Shown here: positions 5,998 to 7,144 of the stretch, piece by piece
Layout of the letters: each line of letters begins with the position of its first letter
Numbering within the stretch: the first letter of the stretch is position 1
DNA from: Candidatus Geothermarchaeota archaeon
Lineage (GTDB): Archaea; Thermoproteota; Nitrososphaeria; Geothermarchaeales; JDFR-13
Direction: 5' to 3'
Length of the DNA: 7,144 nt
Assembly: GCA_015522055.1 (NCBI GenBank)
Contig: WAMZ01000158.1
Location: forward strand, 1-7,144
Position numbers and translations under genes: made by a program
The notes under the pieces: model-generated
Told to the model about the DNA's origin: nothing
Database searches by the model: none
Seen by the model: the letters and a program-made list of their open reading frames with translations, nothing else

Positions 5998-6303
5998 CTA
6001 GCCTCCATGAGTGTAGTTAAGTATAACTATCTCGTCCCCGGGATTTATCTCGGTGTCTATACCTTTTAAGGCGCTTATCTCCCGTCCATTGACGAGTATT
6101 AGGTTCTGACTGTCTAGCCTCTCGAGCACTTCACGCAACCCCTCCTTCGCCGCTTTATCCATATAGTTGTCGATTAGATATTTATGTAGCTCGGAGATCT
6201 TACTAGCCTTGTCGGCTGGGACCTCGAGTTTTTCACCAGTCACTATTGATAGGGGGCCTTTAATCTCTATCTTTATGTACTGCTCTGTATACGTCTTCTT
6301 CAT
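5998..6303 (-). CDS. Ubiquitin-like beta-grasp sulfur carrier (Urm1/MoaD/SAMP-like) ending in HGG
   Basis: This 101-residue protein has the MoaD/ThiS/Urm1 beta-grasp pattern: opening strands YIKIEIKGPLSIV and GEKLEVPA, a helix (ISELHKYLIDNYMDKAAKEG), then LILVNGREISALKGIDTEI and NPGDEIVILNYTHGG, ending exactly in Gly-Gly. The family tail is adenylated by an E1-like enzyme and converted to a thiocarboxylate or joined to lysines. The His-Gly-Gly tail is like that of Urm1, which supplies sulfur for tRNA thiolation; MoaD (molybdopterin), CysO (cysteine) and archaeal SAMP roles are alternatives. I chose the ATG at 6303 because GGTGA (6316-6312) lies 8 nt upstream; a longer frame to 6345 would add 14 unsupported residues. 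The gene begins 44 nt before the SerK-like stop, so translation is likely coupled. No E1-like gene is visible in the window. Confidence 0.82.
   Translation of the reverse strand: MKKTYTEQYIKIEIKGPLSIVTGEKLEVPADKASKISELHKYLIDNYMDKAAKEGLREVLERLDSQNLILVNGREISALKGIDTEINPGDEIVILNYTHGG
6002..6006 (-). promoter_or_regulatory. SD site of the phosphoribosyltransferase gene, within the diglycine codons
   Basis: GGAGG on the minus strand lies 10 nt before the ATG at 5991. These bases are part of GGA GGC, the codons for the C-terminal Gly-Gly of the ubiquitin-like protein, so one short sequence serves the tail and the next gene's ribosome binding site. Confidence 0.55.
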
Positions 6304-7138
6304 AGTATCTCTCACCAACATAAATCTTGTTCCCGAGATATTCAATCTTTAGGTTGTCGAGGAATTTAAGTGCTTCTTCTACCCCCCTTTCACTCCTTAG
6401 ATAGTCTATGGGTAGGTTTACATCTATGATTCTGTAGGGGATTACATGCCTAGTTGTCTTTGGCGGTAGATAAAGATTCTTCTTAAATATGTCTACGACC
6501 TCCTCCTTCATTATCTTCCTATACGATAGTATAAGTGTGTTCCCCTTCTCCTTGGCGATCCTCCCGACATTGTCTTCATCTACATAGTCTGGCCCTCTAT
6601 GGAGCACATTAAAGATATTTTCTTCTATCCTGTTTAGGTAGTCCAATAGCTCTAGGATGGGGAGCTTATCTATATATGAGTATCTCACCCATTTACCATC
6701 CGACTTGTATAGTAGTAATATAGCCTCTTCATGCTCGAGCTCCAGGTCTGCGGATGGATCCCTCTTATCTATCCTTAGGTTATGCTCGACTATCGACTCA
6801 ACTATCTTCTTACACTCATCCCTAGAGACATCTCTATATATCCTTATCCATCTATGGAGCTTGATGTCCTCGGAGTCGTATCTCAGGGGGACTGTTGGGA
6901 TGTAATTAGCCCCGAGATTCATGAGGGCCTTCCATCTGTGGGTGCCGTCTATAATCATGCCTAGCTCTGGGTCTGCTGTTATGGGATCCCTAAGTATTCC
7001 GCTTACCTGGATGGATTTCGTCAGCTCCTCCTCCAGCTCCTTGATTATCATTTCGTGGGGCCTTAAATTTTCTAGTGGGATTAATTCTAGGACGAGTTCT
7101 TTATTGTTGTAGGATAGGTGTATAATCCTTTGACTCAT
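6260..7138 (-). CDS. serK: SerK-like free serine kinase (ParB/Srx fold), predicted to make O-phosphoserine
   Basis: This 292-residue protein resembles archaeal SerK, a ParB/Srx-fold enzyme that phosphorylates free L-serine to O-phospho-L-serine using ADP (Thermococcus) or ATP (a Staphylothermus homologue), feeding cysteine synthesis. The N-terminal NLRPHEMIIKELEEEL places E29 where Thermococcus SerK has catalytic E30 (KPHE). IIDGTHRWKAL (62-72) is the phosphate-binding DGxHR motif of the fold, with Thr66 where Thermococcus SerK has His. PPKTTRHVIPY (225-235) matches the SerK-specific C-terminal motif PKTTRHVLPF and argues against a DNA-partitioning ParB. About 50 residues follow this motif (GVEEALKFLDNLKIEYLGN onward), more than in Thermococcus SerK. 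The ATG at 7138 gives the expected distance to the PHE motif, but the frame stays open to the window edge (TTG at 7141), so a longer start is possible. It leads the four-gene minus cluster. Confidence 0.82.
   Translation of the reverse strand: MSQRIIHLSYNNKELVLELIPLENLRPHEMIIKELEEELTKSIQVSGILRDPITADPELGMIIDGTHRWKALMNLGANYIPTVPLRYDSEDIKLHRWIRIYRDVSRDECKKIVESIVEHNLRIDKRDPSADLELEHEEAILLLYKSDGKWVRYSYIDKLPILELLDYLNRIEENIFNVLHRGPDYVDEDNVGRIAKEKGNTLILSYRKIMKEEVVDIFKKNLYLPPKTTRHVIPYRIIDVNLPIDYLRSERGVEEALKFLDNLKIEYLGNKIYVGERYYEEDVYRAVHKDRD
6312..6316 (-). promoter_or_regulatory. SD site of the ubiquitin-like gene inside the SerK-like gene
   Basis: GGTGA on the minus strand is an exact anti-SD match 8 nt before the ATG at 6303. 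It lies inside the coding region of the SerK-like gene and fixes the start of the ubiquitin-like protein, implying a 44-nt gene overlap. Confidence 0.6.
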
Positions 7139-7144
7139 CAAATA

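Noticed and set aside
6657..7112. Several plus-strand open frames of 60-82 codons
   Set aside because: All lie antisense to the SerK-like gene and have Ser/Leu-rich translations typical of shadow frames, without supported starts.
6260..7138. Reading the ParB-like protein as a chromosome- or plasmid-partitioning factor
   Set aside because: The PHE motif and PKTTRHVIP fit SerK; there is no helix-turn-helix pattern, ParA partner or parS-like repeat in view.
1..7144. Search for tRNA, rRNA, CRISPR, insertion sequences or integrase sites
   Set aside because: No tRNA-like cloverleaf motifs, regularly spaced repeats, transposase motifs or terminal inverted repeats were seen by eye.

Overview
The window looks like chromosomal housekeeping DNA from a hyperthermophilic crenarchaeon (Thermoproteota). 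A Desulfurococcales-like lineage is my best guess. The reasons are archaea-specific or archaea-enriched families (archaemetzincin, aCPSF2-type beta-CASP nuclease, ribosomal protein L38e, PAC2-family protein, SerK-type free serine kinase), heavy use of AGG/AGA and ATA codons, GGTGAT/GAGGT-type Shine-Dalgarno sites, TTG and GTG starts, and TATA-box-like promoter stretches. No mobile element, CRISPR array, tRNA or rRNA gene was seen. Coding density is very high, and several neighbouring genes overlap.

Layout, left to right. (1) A PAC2-family protein on the minus strand runs off the left edge. (2) A divergent promoter gap of about 140 bp follows. (3) A plus-strand pair comes next: an aCPSF2-like beta-CASP ribonuclease and archaemetzincin (amzA), overlapping by 14 nt. 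(4) A minus-strand gene for ribosomal protein L38e has a stop codon that overlaps that of amzA. (5) After a second divergent promoter gap there is a plus-strand trio: a short Sua5/TsaC threonylcarbamoyl-AMP synthase, a Tan1-like THUMP protein and a COG3199 ATP-NAD-kinase-family protein. (6) A minus-strand cluster of four tightly packed genes converges on the trio with no spacer. In transcription order it is a SerK-like serine kinase (entering from the right edge), a ubiquitin-like sulfur-carrier-type protein ending in His-Gly-Gly, a purine-type phosphoribosyltransferase, and a small protein that resembles the KEOPS subunit Cgi121.

The unifying theme is RNA and translation: RNA processing (aCPSF2), the ribosome (L38e), tRNA t6A synthesis (Sua5, probably Cgi121) and probable tRNA cytidine acetylation (Tan1-like THUMP). 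The minus cluster adds possible sulfur and amino-acid chemistry. A kinase expected to make O-phosphoserine overlaps a gene for a small beta-grasp protein with a C-terminal diglycine. This invites the hypothesis of a CysO-like protein-thiocarboxylate route to cysteine, or of a Urm1-like role in tRNA thiolation. That link is inference from gene order. The least securely named genes are the Cgi121 candidate and the exact substrate of the COG3199 kinase.
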